Assembly: GCF_014109765.1 (NCBI RefSeq)
Contig: NZ_CP059139.1
Span: 496,001-560,000 of the forward strand
Reading direction: 5' to 3'
DNA from: Pseudomonas berkeleyensis
Lineage (GTDB): Bacteria; Pseudomonadota; Gammaproteobacteria; Pseudomonadales; Pseudomonadaceae
Length of the DNA: 64,000 nt
Within the stretch, counting starts at the first letter, position 1. Each line of letters opens with the position of its first letter. This document shows positions 31,924-41,633 of this stretch, one piece after another. Made by a program: the position numbers and the translations under genes. The notes beneath the pieces were generated by a model. That model did no database searches and was not told the origin of the DNA. It saw nothing but the letters and a program-made list of their open reading frames with translations.

Positions 31924-33924
31924 ATGCCCAGCCGTCGTGAGCGAGCCAATGCCATTCGTGCCCTCAGCATGGATGCTGTGCAGAAAGCCAACAGCGGCCA
32001 CCCCGGTGCCCCCATGGGTATGGCGGATATCGCCGAAGTACTGTGGCGCGACTACCTCAAGCACAACCCGAGCAACCCGAACTTTGCCGACCGTGACCGC
32101 TTCGTGCTGTCCAACGGCCATGGTTCGATGCTGATCTACTCGCTGCTGCACCTGACCGGCTACGACCTGTCCATCGATGACCTGAAGAACTTCCGTCAGC
32201 TGCACAGCAAGACCCCGGGTCACCCGGAATACGGCTACACCCCGGGTGTCGAGACCACCACCGGCCCGCTCGGCCAGGGCATCGCCAACGCCGTCGGTTT
32301 CGCCATCGCCGAGAAGGTGCTGGGCGCGCAGTTCAACCGTGAAGGCCACGATATCGTCGACCACAACACCTACGTGTTCCTCGGCGACGGCTGCATGATG
32401 GAAGGCATTTCCCACGAAGTCTGCTCGCTGGCCGGCACCCTGGGCCTGGGCAAGCTGATCGCCTTCTACGACGACAACGGCATCTCCATCGACGGTGAGG
32501 TCGAGGGCTGGTTCACCGACGACACGCCGAAGCGCTTCGAAGCCTACGGCTGGCAGGTGATCCGCAACGTCGACGGCCATGACGCCGAAGAGATCAAGAT
32601 GGCCATCGAGACCGCGCGCAAGAGCGTGGATCAGCCGACTCTGATCTGCTGCAAGACCACCATCGGCTTCGGTTCGCCGAACAAGCAGGGCAAGGAAGAG
32701 TGCCACGGCGCGCCGCTGGGTAACGATGAAATCGCCCTGACCCGCGCCAACCTGGGCTGGAGCCATGGCCCGTTCGAAGTCCCGGCTGATATTTACGCCG
32801 AGTGGGACGCCAAGGAAGCCGGTGCTGCCGCCGAAGCTGCCTGGAACGACAAGTTCGCTGCCTACGCCGCTGCCCATCCCGAGCTGGCTGCCGAGTTCAA
32901 GCGCCGTATCGCCGGTGAGCTGCCGGCCGACTTCGCCGAGAAGGCCGCTGCCTACATCAAGGATGTCGCCGAGAAGGGCGAAACCATCGCCAGCCGCAAG
33001 GCCAGCCAGAACGCGCTGAATGCCTTCGGCCCGCTGCTGCCGGAGCTCCTCGGTGGTTCGGCCGACCTGGCCGGCTCCAACCTGACGCTGTGGAAGGGCT
33101 GCAAGGGTGTATCCGCTGAAGACGCATCCGGCAACTACATGTTCTACGGCGTGCGCGAGTTCGGCATGAGCGCAATCATGAACGGCATTGCCCTGCACGG
33201 TGGTTTCGTGCCGTACGGCGCGACTTTCCTGATCTTCATGGAATACGCGCGCAACGCCGTGCGCATGTCCGCGCTGATGAAGAAACGCGTGCTGTACGTG
33301 TTCACCCACGACTCCATCGGTCTGGGCGAAGACGGCCCGACCCACCAGCCGATCGAGCAACTGGCCAGCCTGCGTGGCACGCCGAACCTCGACACCTGGC
33401 GCCCGGCCGATGCCGTAGAATCCGCCGTAGCCTGGAAACATGCCATCGAACGCGCCGACGGCCCCAGCGCCCTGGTGTTCAGCCGCCAGAACCTGCCGCA
33501 CCAGCCGCGTGATGCCCAGCAACTGGCTGATGTCGCGCGCGGCGGCTACGTGCTCAAGGACAGCGCCGGCGAGCCGGAGCTGATCCTGATCGCCACCGGT
33601 TCGGAAGTCGGTCTGGCTGTGGCTGCTTACGACAAACTGACCGCTGCCGGCCGTAAGGTGCGCGTGGTGTCGATGCCGTCCACCAGCGTGTTCGATGCCC
33701 AGGACGCCGCCTACAAGCAGGACGTGCTGCCGCTGCAAGTCGGTGCGCGCATCGCCATCGAGGCTTCGCACGCCGACTACTGGTACAAGTACGTGGGTCT
33801 GGAAGGTCGCATCATCGGCATGACCAGTTTCGGCGAGTCGGCCCCGGCCCCGGCGTTGTTCGAGCACTTCGGTTTCACTGTCGACAACATCGTCGCCACC
33901 GCCGAAGAACTGCTGGACGCCTGA
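31924..33924 (+). CDS. tkt: Transketolase
   Basis: A 666-residue thiamine-diphosphate enzyme of the pentose phosphate pathway, transferring two-carbon ketol units. Motifs include [19 protein letters not shown], the TPP-binding [18 protein letters not shown] with downstream DDNGISIDG, and the pyrimidine-domain stretch [25 protein letters not shown] 31924 is preceded by TAGGAG. It heads an apparent transcription unit with epd and pgk and is divergent from the ArsR-metK genes. Confidence 0.97.
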   Translation: MPSRRERANAIRALSMDAVQKANSGHPGAPMGMADIAEVLWRDYLKHNPSNPNFADRDRFVLSNGHGSMLIYSLLHLTGYDLSIDDLKNFRQLHSKTPGHPEYGYTPGVETTTGPLGQGIANAVGFAIAEKVLGAQFNREGHDIVDHNTYVFLGDGCMMEGISHEVCSLAGTLGLGKLIAFYDDNGISIDGEVEGWFTDDTPKRFEAYGWQVIRNVDGHDAEEIKMAIETARKSVDQPTLICCKTTIGFGSPNKQGKEECHGAPLGNDEIALTRANLGWSHGPFEVPADIYAEWDAKEAGAAAEAAWNDKFAAYAAAHPELAAEFKRRIAGELPADFAEKAAAYIKDVAEKGETIASRKASQNALNAFGPLLPELLGGSADLAGSNLTLWKGCKGVSAEDASGNYMFYGVREFGMSAIMNGIALHGGFVPYGATFLIFMEYARNAVRMSALMKKRVLYVFTHDSIGLGEDGPTHQPIEQLASLRGTPNLDTWRPADAVESAVAWKHAIERADGPSALVFSRQNLPHQPRDAQQLADVARGGYVLKDSAGEPELILIATGSEVGLAVAAYDKLTAAGRKVRVVSMPSTSVFDAQDAAYKQDVLPLQVGARIAIEASHADYWYKYVGLEGRIIGMTSFGESAPAPALFEHFGFTVDNIVATAEELLDA

Positions 33925-33986
33925 TGCGTTGACGCCCCTCTTCCGCCCGCGGGAGAGGGGGTTGAACTGCGAACCTGCGAGACGCC

Positions 33987-35033
33987 ATGTCCAATCGCCC
34001 CTATCGTGTCGCCCTCAACGGCTATGGCCGCATCGGCCGTTGTGTGCTGCGCGCGCTGCACGAGCGTGGCAATTCAGCGAGCCTGGAAATCGTCGCGCTG
34101 AACGACCTGGCCGATCAGGCCAGCATCGAATACCTGACTCGCTTCGACTCCACCCACGGGCGCTTTCCCGGCGAGGTCAAGGTCGATGGCGACTGCCTGC
34201 ATATTAACGGCGATTGCGTGAAGGTGCTGCGCCAGAGCGAGCCCGAGGCCATTGACTGGGCGGCGCTGGACATCGACCTGCTGCTGGAGTGTTCCGGGCA
34301 GTACGTCACCCGTGACCAGGCGCAGCGTTTCATCGACTCTGGTGCTCCGCGCGTGTTGCTGTCGCAGCCGATGGCCAGCGAGGCGGATATCGACGCCACG
34401 GTGGTCTACGGCGTCAATCAGCAGTGCCTCAGTGGTGCCGAACAACTGGTCTCCAACGCCTCCTGCACCACCAACTGCGGCGTGCCGCTGCTGAAACTTC
34501 TCGATGAGGTGGTGGGTCTGGAGTACGTCTCCATTACCACCATCCACTCGGCGATGAATGATCAACCGGTGATCGATGCCTACCACCACGAAGACCTGCG
34601 CCGCACGCGCTCGGCCTTCCAGTCGGTGATCCCGGTATCCACCGGGTTGGCGCGGGGTATCGAGCGCCTGCTGCCGGAACTGACCGGGCGTATCCAGGCT
34701 AAGGCCATCCGCGTGCCGACGGTCAACGTCTCCTGCCTGGACATCACCCTGCAGACCGCACGCGATACCTCCGCAGAAGAAATCAATCGCGTGCTGCGTC
34801 AGGCGGCAGAAAGTGGCCCGCTCAAAGGGCTGCTGGCCTACACCGAGCTGCCGCACGCCAGCTGCGACTTCAACCATGACCCGCACTCGGCCATCGTCGA
34901 CGGCAGCCAGACCCGCGTGTCCGGCCCGCGCCTGGTCAACCTGCTGGCCTGGTTCGACAACGAGTGGGGGTTTGCCAACCGCATGCTCGATGTTGCTGAA
35001 CACTTTCTCCTACAAGCTAATCCTGCACCGTGA
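33987..35033 (+). CDS. epd: Epd, erythrose-4-phosphate dehydrogenase
   Basis: A 348-residue GAPDH-family NAD-dependent dehydrogenase. NGYGRIGRCVLRAL is the NAD-binding start, ASCTTNC holds the catalytic Cys, and FDNEWGFANRMLD closes the catalytic domain. Placement between tkt and pgk and the CVLRALHER/LLEC features favour Epd, which makes 4-phosphoerythronate for pyridoxal phosphate synthesis, over glycolytic GAPDH. The latter cannot be excluded from sequence alone. Confidence 0.9.
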   Translation: MSNRPYRVALNGYGRIGRCVLRALHERGNSASLEIVALNDLADQASIEYLTRFDSTHGRFPGEVKVDGDCLHINGDCVKVLRQSEPEAIDWAALDIDLLLECSGQYVTRDQAQRFIDSGAPRVLLSQPMASEADIDATVVYGVNQQCLSGAEQLVSNASCTTNCGVPLLKLLDEVVGLEYVSITTIHSAMNDQPVIDAYHHEDLRRTRSAFQSVIPVSTGLARGIERLLPELTGRIQAKAIRVPTVNVSCLDITLQTARDTSAEEINRVLRQAAESGPLKGLLAYTELPHASCDFNHDPHSAIVDGSQTRVSGPRLVNLLAWFDNEWGFANRMLDVAEHFLLQANPAP

Positions 35034-35044
35034 AGGACTGATCC

Positions 35045-36205
35045 ATGACCGTTCTGAAGATGACCGACCTCGACCTCGCCGGTAAGCGCGTGTTGATCCG
35101 CGAAGACCTCAACGTCCCGGTGAAGGACGGTGTGGTCAAGAGCGACGCGCGTATCCTCGCATCCTTGCCGACCATCAAGCTGGCGCTGGAGAAGGGCGCT
35201 GCCGTGCTTGTCTGCTCGCACCTGGGGCGCCCGGAAGAGGGCATCTACAGCGAGGAAGACAGCCTGGCACCGGTCGCGGCCTACCTGAGCAAGGCTCTCG
35301 GTCGTGACGTGCCGCTGATCAAGGACTACCTCGGCGGTGTCGAGGTCAAGGCCGGTGAGCTGGTACTGCTGGAGAACGTCCGCTTCAACAAGGGCGAGAA
35401 GAAGAACACCGACGAGCTGGCCCAGCAGTACGCCGCCCTGTGCGACGTGTTTGTGATGGACGCCTTCGGTACCGCCCACCGCGCCCAGGGTTCGACCCAC
35501 GGTGTAGCCAAGTTCTCCAAGGTCGCCTGTGCCGGCCCGCTGCTGGCTGCCGAGCTGGATGCGCTGGGCAAGGCCCTGGACAAGCCGGCGCGGCCGATGC
35601 TGGCCATCGTCGCCGGTTCCAAGGTGTCGACCAAGCTGGACGTGCTCAATTCCCTGGCCGATATCTGCGACTCGCTGATCGTCGGCGGCGGCATCGCCAA
35701 CACCTTCCTCGCCGCTGCAGGCCTGCCGGTGGGCAAATCGCTGTACGAGGCCGATCTGGTCGACACTGCCAAGGCCATCGCGGCCAAGGTCAGCGTACCG
35801 CTGCCGGTCGATGTGGTGGTGGCCAAGGCCTTTGCCGAAGACGCCGAAGCCACCGTCAAGGCGGTCAAGGACGTGGCCGAGGACGACATGATCCTCGACA
35901 TCGGCCCGCAAACCGCGGCGATGTTCGCCGAGATGCTCAAGGCCTCGCAGACCATTCTGTGGAACGGCCCGGTCGGCGTGTTCGAGTTCGATCAGTTCGG
36001 CAACGGTACCAAAGCCCTGGCCCTGGCCATCGCCGAAAGCCCGGCGTTCTCCATCGCCGGTGGTGGCGATACTCTGGCGGCCATCGACAAGTACGGCGTG
36101 GCGGACAAGATTTCCTACATTTCCACGGGCGGCGGCGCCTTCCTCGAGTTCGTCGAAGGCAAGGTGCTGCCAGCTGTTGAGGTGCTGGAGCAGCGCGCGC
36201 AGTGA
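35045..36205 (+). CDS. pgk: Phosphoglycerate kinase
   Basis: A 386-residue monomeric kinase interconverting 1,3-bisphosphoglycerate and 3-phosphoglycerate with ATP formation. N-terminal substrate residues are visible in [16 protein letters not shown] and [10 protein letters not shown], the hinge in [15 protein letters not shown] and the C-terminal nucleotide site in [16 protein letters not shown] and [12 protein letters not shown]. The AAGGA ribosome site overlaps the epd stop codon, so translation is probably coupled. Confidence 0.98.
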   Translation: MTVLKMTDLDLAGKRVLIREDLNVPVKDGVVKSDARILASLPTIKLALEKGAAVLVCSHLGRPEEGIYSEEDSLAPVAAYLSKALGRDVPLIKDYLGGVEVKAGELVLLENVRFNKGEKKNTDELAQQYAALCDVFVMDAFGTAHRAQGSTHGVAKFSKVACAGPLLAAELDALGKALDKPARPMLAIVAGSKVSTKLDVLNSLADICDSLIVGGGIANTFLAAAGLPVGKSLYEADLVDTAKAIAAKVSVPLPVDVVVAKAFAEDAEATVKAVKDVAEDDMILDIGPQTAAMFAEMLKASQTILWNGPVGVFEFDQFGNGTKALALAIAESPAFSIAGGGDTLAAIDKYGVADKISYISTGGGAFLEFVEGKVLPAVEVLEQRAQ

Positions 36206-36213
36206 TCGCCAGC

Positions 36214-36235
36214 TAGGGTGAAGGTAGTCACCCTA
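36214..36235. repeat. TAGGGTG inverted repeat after pgk
   Basis: TAGGGTGA...TCACCCTA forms a short hairpin nine bases after the pgk stop. It resembles a shortened member of the dispersed repeat family and could slow or end transcription past pgk. Confidence 0.6.
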
Positions 36236-36309
36236 CGCCGCGGCCGATAAAACCCTGACGTGAACGGGTGGTCTGTAGAAAACCGGATCATCGAACAAGG
36301 AGTCATGTC

Positions 36310-36495
36310 ATGGGCAAGTTAGCCGCTTTGAGCGTCATTGGTATGTTGCTGGCCGGTTGCACCAGCGGTGGTCGGGAGGCGGCCTGCGAGGTATTCAGCC
36401 CTGCGCAGATCGAAACCCCGACCACTCAGGATGATCAGCGTGTCGAGGAGAGCACCGGGCAGCCTACTGGCCCGGCGCCGGAACAGCGTTGCTGA
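36310..36495 (+). CDS. Small lipoprotein of unknown function
   Basis: A 61-residue lipoprotein with the lipobox LLAGC at the end of a hydrophobic signal (Cys near residue 17). The mature part is short, acidic and Pro/Thr/Gln-rich (SPAQIETPTTQDDQRVEE) and probably unstructured, with one internal and one C-terminal cysteine. AAGGAG seven bases upstream supports the ATG at 36310. It lies between pgk and fba with another lipoprotein, as do small genes in P. aeruginosa. Function unknown. Confidence 0.8.
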   Translation: MGKLAALSVIGMLLAGCTSGGREAACEVFSPAQIETPTTQDDQRVEESTGQPTGPAPEQRC

Positions 36496-36507
36496 CGAGG
36501 AGAAGCA

Positions 36508-36834
36508 ATGAGCGGGATTAAACTGGCGGGGCTTGCCGCTATCGCACTGCTGCTTGCAGCGTGCAGCAGTCAGCCGGCGGCGCCGGATCACTGGAATCGC
36601 TGGGTTTGCGATAGCCAGGCCGAAGTGCAATGGCGCTTCGCCAATGGCGGTTTCGATCAGGTAGATGTACGCCTGGGCGGCGATGACATCGTCTACCGCC
36701 TGACCCAGGAGCCAGCTGCATCCGGCGCGCTGTACAGCGATGGGCGCCTGTCCTTCCACACCAAGGGTGAGGAAGGCCTGGTCTACTGGACGGCGACCGA
36801 TGACCTGATCGGCCGTGGCTGCAAGGCGCCGTAA
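36508..36834 (+). CDS. MliC-like lipoprotein (C-type lysozyme inhibitor family)
   Basis: A 108-residue lipoprotein with lipobox LLAACSS. The mature domain resembles MliC/PliC inhibitors: an early Cys in WVCDSQAEVQWRF, the SGALYSDGRLSFHTKGEEGLVYW segment (family pattern SGxRY then a K-G-D/E loop) and a closing Cys in IGRGC, giving the expected single disulphide. It may protect the cell wall against host lysozyme from the outer membrane. GAGGAG precedes the ATG. Activity is not proven by sequence. Confidence 0.75.
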   Translation: MSGIKLAGLAAIALLLAACSSQPAAPDHWNRWVCDSQAEVQWRFANGGFDQVDVRLGGDDIVYRLTQEPAASGALYSDGRLSFHTKGEEGLVYWTATDDLIGRGCKAP

Positions 36835-36957
36835 CATCCTCGGCGACGTCGAGACGAGCACTGCGGGCATGCCCGAGCTTCACGAAACTTGAACAACGCC
36901 TGCCCCTGCGGCAGGCTTGCACGATTAACGACCTCCAAACCGGGAGACAGAAACACC

Positions 36958-38022
36958 ATGGCACTTATCAGCATGCGCCAGATGCTCGACCACGCCGCCG
37001 AATTCGGCTACGGCGTGCCGGCCTTCAACGTCAACAACCTCGAGCAGATGCGCGCCATCATGGAAGCCGCCGACAAGACCGATTCGCCGGTCATCGTCCA
37101 GGCCTCCGCTGGTGCCCGCAAGTACGCCGGTGCGCCGTTCCTGCGCCACCTGATCCTGGCTGCCATCGAAGAATTCCCGCATATCCCGGTGTGCATGCAC
37201 CAGGATCACGGCACCAGCCCGGACGTGTGCCAGCGCTCCATCCAGCTGGGTTTCAGCTCGGTGATGATGGACGGCTCGCTCAAGGAAGACGGCAAGACCC
37301 CGGCTGATTACGACTACAACGTCCGTGTGACCCAGCAGACCGTGGCGTTCGCCCACGCCTGCGGTGTGTCCGTGGAAGGTGAGCTGGGTTGCCTGGGCAG
37401 CCTGGAAACCGGCATGGCCGGTGAAGAAGATGGCGTCGGCGCCGAAGGCGTACTGGATCACAGCCAACTGCTGACTGATCCGGAAGAGGCCGCCGACTTC
37501 GTCAAGAAGACCCAGGTCGATGCCCTGGCCATCGCCATCGGCACCAGCCACGGCGCTTACAAGTTCACCAAGCCGCCAACCGGCGACGTGCTCTCCATCG
37601 AGCGCATCAAGGAAATCCACAAGCGCATCCCCAACACTCACCTGGTGATGCACGGCTCCTCCTCCGTTCCGCAGGAATGGCTGAAGGTGATCAACGAGTT
37701 CGGCGGCGACATCAAGGAAACCTACGGTGTGCCGGTCGAGGAAATTGTTGAGGGCATCAAGCACGGCGTGCGCAAGGTCAACATCGATACCGACCTGCGT
37801 CTGGCTTCCACCGGCGCCATTCGCCGCATGATGGCCGAGCACCCGAGCGAGTTCGATCCGCGCAAGTTCTTCGCCAAGACCATCGTCGCCATGCGTGACA
37901 TCTGCATCGCCCGCTACGAAGCCTTCGGCACCGCTGGCAACGCCTCCAAGATCAAACCGATCTCCCTGGAAGGCATGTACCAGCGTTACGCCAGCGGCGA
38001 GCTGAACGCCAAGGTCAACTGA
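36958..38022 (+). CDS. fba: Class II fructose-bisphosphate aldolase, Calvin-cycle subtype
   Basis: A 354-residue zinc-dependent aldolase splitting fructose 1,6-bisphosphate. Metal and catalytic residues lie in [12 protein letters not shown] (His and Asp), [24 protein letters not shown] and [17 protein letters not shown]. Length and the [19 protein letters not shown] start match the class IIB/Calvin subtype typical of pseudomonads. ATG 36958 follows CGGGAG. A strong terminator lies right after it. Confidence 0.97.
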   Translation: MALISMRQMLDHAAEFGYGVPAFNVNNLEQMRAIMEAADKTDSPVIVQASAGARKYAGAPFLRHLILAAIEEFPHIPVCMHQDHGTSPDVCQRSIQLGFSSVMMDGSLKEDGKTPADYDYNVRVTQQTVAFAHACGVSVEGELGCLGSLETGMAGEEDGVGAEGVLDHSQLLTDPEEAADFVKKTQVDALAIAIGTSHGAYKFTKPPTGDVLSIERIKEIHKRIPNTHLVMHGSSSVPQEWLKVINEFGGDIKETYGVPVEEIVEGIKHGVRKVNIDTDLRLASTGAIRRMMAEHPSEFDPRKFFAKTIVAMRDICIARYEAFGTAGNASKIKPISLEGMYQRYASGELNAKVN

Positions 38023-38040
38023 GCCTGATGCGTTACCCGG

Positions 38041-38064
38041 AGCCCCGCTTTTGCGGGGCTTTTT
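38041..38064 (+). terminator. Rho-independent terminator after fba
   Basis: AGCCCCGC pairs with GCGGGGCT across TTTT and is followed by a T run. The next gene starts only 14 bases later, so it must have its own promoter or use read-through. Confidence 0.88.
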
Positions 38065-38077
38065 CATGGAGCAGCCG

Positions 38078-38512
38078 ATGAAGAAGCTGGCGCTTGCCTG
38101 TCTAACCGCCACGGCGCTGGCCGGTTGCGCCGTCGCCCCGTCAGTACCCGCACCCAGTCCGGAAGTGGGCGCGTACGCCATCGACCCGCTGCGTTGTGAT
38201 ACCCGTGCCGAGTGCACCACCAAGGTGTCGCGTACCCTGCTGTTCGTATTCGACTATGCCGCTGCCGGCGCACCTCTGGTGCAGCGAGATGGACGCCTGC
38301 TGTTCACGCCCGAGGATGCGCCAGCGAGCGACTGGCCGGCACTGCGAATCGAGCTGGCCGAGCCCGTCAACGGTCGCTTTTCCCTGAGCAGCGAATGCCG
38401 TCAGGCTCCCTGCCGTACCTACCCCGCAGCCCTGGAGGAGGCCTATCGTCATTATCTGATGGGCGACAGCTGCACCTGGCAGGGTGGATTGTGCCTGCCT
38501 GCGCAGAGGTAA
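38078..38512 (+). CDS. Putative lipoprotein of unknown function
   Basis: A 144-residue protein with a lipobox (TALAGC, Cys near residue 17). Five further cysteines in the mature part (PLRCDTRAEC, SSECRQAPC and DSCTWQGGLC regions) suggest disulphides. I recognise no family. GGAG six bases before ATG 38078 supports the start, even though the gene begins just behind the fba terminator. Confidence 0.75.
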   Translation: MKKLALACLTATALAGCAVAPSVPAPSPEVGAYAIDPLRCDTRAECTTKVSRTLLFVFDYAAAGAPLVQRDGRLLFTPEDAPASDWPALRIELAEPVNGRFSLSSECRQAPCRTYPAALEEAYRHYLMGDSCTWQGGLCLPAQR

Positions 38513-38593
38513 AACCCTGTAAAACTCCTGGAGCATGACGGCGGGCGTGGTACGCCATAATTCGTGGACTGTCGTTCCGGGAAACTGCCACCC

Positions 38594-39070
38594 ATGTCCA
38601 GCAAGCCGCGCCTGTTGCTCGCTTTCATCCTCGCCGTGTTGCTGGCCTCGCTGCTTGCCTCGATTTTCCAGACCCAGACCAATCTTGCCGCCTTGCAGGC
38701 ACTCGGTGCGCCCATGCCGATGGATGTGCGCCTCGGCACTACCTGCCTCGACCTGCTTGGTTTCGCTCCGACCTTCGCTCTGCTCAGCACATTGGGCTTC
38801 ATTTTCGCCCTGCCGCTGGCTGCCTGGTGCGCTAGGCGCATGCCGACATTGCGTTGGGCGATCTTCCTGCTGGCTGGTGCCATCGCTATCTGGTGTGCGC
38901 TGGCGTTGGCCAACACGCTAGCGCCGATGCCGACGTTGATTGCGGCTGATCGCAGTTCGCTCGGCACACTTGGCCTGATGCTCTGCGGCAGCGTCGGCGC
39001 CTTGCTGTTCGGCTTGCTCGGCCAGTGTGCCGGTCACCCTGCGTCATCGACCTCTTCCGACTCCCTCTGA
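38594..39070 (+). CDS. Small four-helix membrane protein, unknown function
   Basis: A 158-residue integral membrane protein with hydrophobic stretches at about 8-25, 47-76, 83-105 and 121-142. No conserved charged motif or known family is evident to me. It ends 12 bp before the sugar dehydrogenase gene and may be transcribed with it. Confidence 0.7.
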   Translation: MSSKPRLLLAFILAVLLASLLASIFQTQTNLAALQALGAPMPMDVRLGTTCLDLLGFAPTFALLSTLGFIFALPLAAWCARRMPTLRWAIFLLAGAIAIWCALALANTLAPMPTLIAADRSSLGTLGLMLCGSVGALLFGLLGQCAGHPASSTSSDSL

Positions 39071-39082
39071 CAAGGCGTGCCC

Positions 39083-40183
39083 ATGTTGAGATTCTCCCGT
39101 GCGCTGCTGCTTGGCGCCCTGTTCGGCAGTGCTCCGCTGCTGGCTCAGGACTACCGCATCGAAACCTTCAGCGAGGGGCTGGAACATCCCTGGGCAATGG
39201 CCTTCCTGCCGGACGGGCGCATGCTGGTCACCGAGCGTGTCGGACGCCTGCGTATCGTCGAGGCCGACGGTAGCCTCGACCCCGAGCCGGTAGCTGGCGT
39301 GCCTGAGGCGTTTATCGCCGCACAGGCGGGATTGATGGAGGTGGCGCTGGATCCTGACTACACCGATAACCGCTGGCTCTACCTGAGCTATGCGCACGGT
39401 TCGCTGGAGGCCAACAACACGCGCCTGGCGCGTGCCCGACTGGTGGATGACGAACTGCACGACTTCGAAGTGCTGTTCACCGCCCAGCCGCTCAAGGCCG
39501 GCGCAGCGCATTACGGCGGGCGCATTGCCTTTCTCGCCGACAAGACCCTGGTGCTGACCCTGGGCGACGGTTTCGACTGGCGCGAAGAAGCGCAGAATCC
39601 GGCTAATCACCTGGGCAAGATCGTGCGGCTGAATCGCGACGGCAGCGTGCCGCAGAACAACCCGCTGCTGGGCAGGGAGGGTGCTGCCCCTGAGATCTAC
39701 AGCCTGGGCCACCGCAACGTGCAGGGCATCTTTTTCGACGCTGAGAATGATCGCCTGTACAGCCACGAGCACGGCCCGCGCGGTGGTGACGAGCTCAACC
39801 TGATCGAGGCCGGCAACAACTACGGTTGGCCGCTGGCGACCTTTGGCATCGATTACACCGGCGCGCGCATCAGCCCCTATACCGAGCTGCCGGGTCTGAG
39901 CGCGCCGTTGTTGCACTGGACGCCCTCGGTGGCGCCTTCGAGCCTGACCCTGTATCGCGGCGAGCTATTCCCCAACTGGCGGGGCGATTTGTTCGCTGCC
40001 ACGCTGGCCGAGCGTAGCGTCCGGCGCATCCGCGTGCTCGATGGCATGCTGGCGGGGGAAGAGGTGCTGTTCGAAGAGCTGGAAGAACGCATTCGCGACG
40101 TGCGCAGTGGCCCTGATGGCGCGCTCTATCTGCTCACCGACAGTGCCGAAGGGCGCGTGCTGCGGGTGGTGCCGAGCGAATAG
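39083..40183 (+). CDS. PQQ-dependent soluble sugar (aldose) dehydrogenase family protein
   Basis: A 366-residue periplasmic beta-propeller. After a signal peptide (about 1-22), the sequence shows LEHPWAMAFLPDGRMLVTER, LMEVALDPDY, LGDGFDWREEAQNPANHLGKIVRLNRDGSVP, SLGHRNVQGIFFD, EHGPRGGDELNLIEAGNNYGWP and SGPDGALYLLTD, all hallmarks of the GDH_sgl family (E. coli YliI/Asd). Family members oxidise aldoses with PQQ and calcium. AAGG seven bases before ATG 39083 favours it over the GTG two codons earlier. Confidence 0.9.
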   Translation: MLRFSRALLLGALFGSAPLLAQDYRIETFSEGLEHPWAMAFLPDGRMLVTERVGRLRIVEADGSLDPEPVAGVPEAFIAAQAGLMEVALDPDYTDNRWLYLSYAHGSLEANNTRLARARLVDDELHDFEVLFTAQPLKAGAAHYGGRIAFLADKTLVLTLGDGFDWREEAQNPANHLGKIVRLNRDGSVPQNNPLLGREGAAPEIYSLGHRNVQGIFFDAENDRLYSHEHGPRGGDELNLIEAGNNYGWPLATFGIDYTGARISPYTELPGLSAPLLHWTPSVAPSSLTLYRGELFPNWRGDLFAATLAERSVRRIRVLDGMLAGEEVLFEELEERIRDVRSGPDGALYLLTDSAEGRVLRVVPSE

Positions 40184-40231
40184 CGCTGTATCCGTTACAC
40201 TGGCGGCCCTGATGATTGTGGGATCGTATCG

Positions 40232-40717
40232 GTGAAGTACCTCCAGGGTTATCCCGTTGCCTTGCAGCAGCAAGTCCGCCAACTGATCGCCGATGACCGG
40301 CTGGCTGACTACCTGGCGCAGCGCTATCCGGGGCGGCATGAAGTGCAGAGCGACAAGGCCCTGTACGGCTATGTGATGGCGCTCAAGCAGGAGCACCTGA
40401 AGAACGCGCCGGCCATCGACAAGGTGCTCTACGATAACCGTCTCGACCTCACCCACCGTGCGCTGGGGCTGCACACGGCGATCTCGCGGGTACAGGGTTG
40501 CAAGCTCAAGGCGAAGAAGGAAATTCGTGTCGCGTCGCTGTTTCGCGACGCGGCGCCGGCCTTTCTGCAGATGATCGTGGTGCATGAGCTGGCGCATCTG
40601 AAAGAGAGCGATCACAACAAGGCGTTCTACAAGCTGTGCGACCACATGCTGCCGGGCTATGCGCAGATCGAGTTCGACCTGCGCATGTACCTGACCTGGC
40701 GCGAGATGAGTTCGTAG
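40232..40717 (+). CDS. YgjP-like zinc metallopeptidase (M48-related, DUF45)
   Basis: A 161-residue protein with the zinc motif VVHELAHLKESDHNKAFY (HExxH plus a third His), typical of YgjP/WLM-type proteins. The basic region LKAKKEIRVASLFRDAAPAFLQM precedes it. No signal peptide, so probably cytosolic. The start is GTG 40232. The stop codon TAG (40715-40717) lies within a copy of the dispersed GTAGGGTGCGC repeat, so the last residues may have been set by repeat insertion. Confidence 0.85.
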   Translation: MKYLQGYPVALQQQVRQLIADDRLADYLAQRYPGRHEVQSDKALYGYVMALKQEHLKNAPAIDKVLYDNRLDLTHRALGLHTAISRVQGCKLKAKKEIRVASLFRDAAPAFLQMIVVHELAHLKESDHNKAFYKLCDHMLPGYAQIEFDLRMYLTWREMSS

Positions 40718-40782
40718 GGTGCGCCGCGCGCACCGATGCCTCGGCGATAGGGAAAAACGGTGCGCACGGCGAACCCCACCCG
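40713..40782. repeat. Inverted pair of TAGGGTGCGC repeat overlapping a stop codon
   Basis: The left copy CGTAGGGTGCGCCGCGCGCACC (40713-40734) includes the stop codon of the metallopeptidase gene. The right copy (about 40758-40782) starts CGGTGCGCACGGCGAACC and is partly degenerate at its outer end. Confidence 0.7.
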
Positions 40783-40813
40783 TCCGACCCGGTATTTGAT
40801 GCCAGGCGCGGTA

Positions 40814-41047
40814 TCAGCTGTGCAGGCGCAGGTTGAGTTGGTCGATCACCTCGGCCCAGTCGGCGTCTTCGAGTATCTCCTCGCGCAGCAGAGCGGCCTG
40901 GGCTGGGCTCCAGAACGCGGCATCGGCCAGCGAGCGGCCGGGCGGCAAGGGCGAGTGAGTGCTGATGAAGGCGTTGATGCTGGCGGCATCGTTGGGCAGG
41001 CCGAGTTGCTTGAACAGGGCGGGCAGGTCATGAACCGGGGTTTGCAT
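40814..41047 (-). CDS. DUF2789 family small protein
   Basis: A 77-residue acidic, helical protein: MQTPVHDLPALFKQLGLPND, then HSPLPPGRSLADAAFWSPAQAALLREEI. This pattern is conserved in DUF2789 proteins of pseudomonads; function unknown. ATG 41047 has GGAG upstream, which argues against the longer in-frame start. Confidence 0.82.
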   Translation of the reverse strand: MQTPVHDLPALFKQLGLPNDAASINAFISTHSPLPPGRSLADAAFWSPAQAALLREEILEDADWAEVIDQLNLRLHS

Positions 41048-41108
41048 GGCAGTCTCCAGGCGTTGAACGATCATTACTGATTACCAACCCTAGCTCAGAT
41101 AGTTCCGC

Positions 41109-41579
41109 TCATTCGACTGCCAGTACCTCGAAGCACTGCTCGCCGAAGCGTACTTCGTCGCCCACTGCCTTGCCGAGCAGGGCACGCCCCAGCGGTGCGG
41201 CGCTGCCGAGCACCTGGATGGTGTGACCGGCCTGTTGCAACTTCATGCTCGCGCCCTGTGGGCCGAGGAACAGCCAGCGCTCTTCGTCCTGCTCGTCGAG
41301 TAGCTGGATCAGCGCGCCCAATTCGATGCCTTGCGCGTCATCGAACGGCCGTGGCCTCAACTGGCGCCAGGTGATCAGCGTCTGGCGCAGCTCCTCGACC
41401 CGCCGGGCCTGGCCGCTGGCCAGGTAAGCCGCTTCCAGGCCCAGGGTGTCGTACTTGTTCTCGGCGACGTTCTCTTCGTGGGTGGCCGCTTCGTGCGCGC
41501 TGAGGGCGGCGAGGGTGGCTTGTTCGAGGTCGGCCTGCAGGTGGGCGAGCACGTCTTGCAACAGCAGATTCTTGTCCAT
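41109..41579 (-). CDS. GreA/GreB-family transcription factor-like protein
   Basis: A 156-residue protein with an N-terminal helical arm (LEQATLAALSAHEAATHEENVAENKYDTLGLEAAYLASGQ) and a C-terminal FKBP-like domain (TIQVLGSAAPLGRALLGKAVGDEV) as in GreA/GreB. The N-terminal coiled coil looks unlike the acidic-tipped hairpin of classical GreA, so it may bind RNA polymerase without stimulating cleavage, as known for other Gre-like proteins. Direct activity is unproven. Confidence 0.8.
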   Translation of the reverse strand: MDKNLLLQDVLAHLQADLEQATLAALSAHEAATHEENVAENKYDTLGLEAAYLASGQARRVEELRQTLITWRQLRPRPFDDAQGIELGALIQLLDEQDEERWLFLGPQGASMKLQQAGHTIQVLGSAAPLGRALLGKAVGDEVRFGEQCFEVLAVE

Positions 41580-41633
41580 GGTGCGCTTTCGATTACGAGG
41601 TGAGGAGCTGGGCCACGGCCCATCTTCAATGGT

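Noticed and set aside
31918..33867. Long minus-strand frame opposite tkt
   Set aside because: Antisense shadow of transketolase; no motif, no ribosome site, and tkt is unmistakable on the plus strand.
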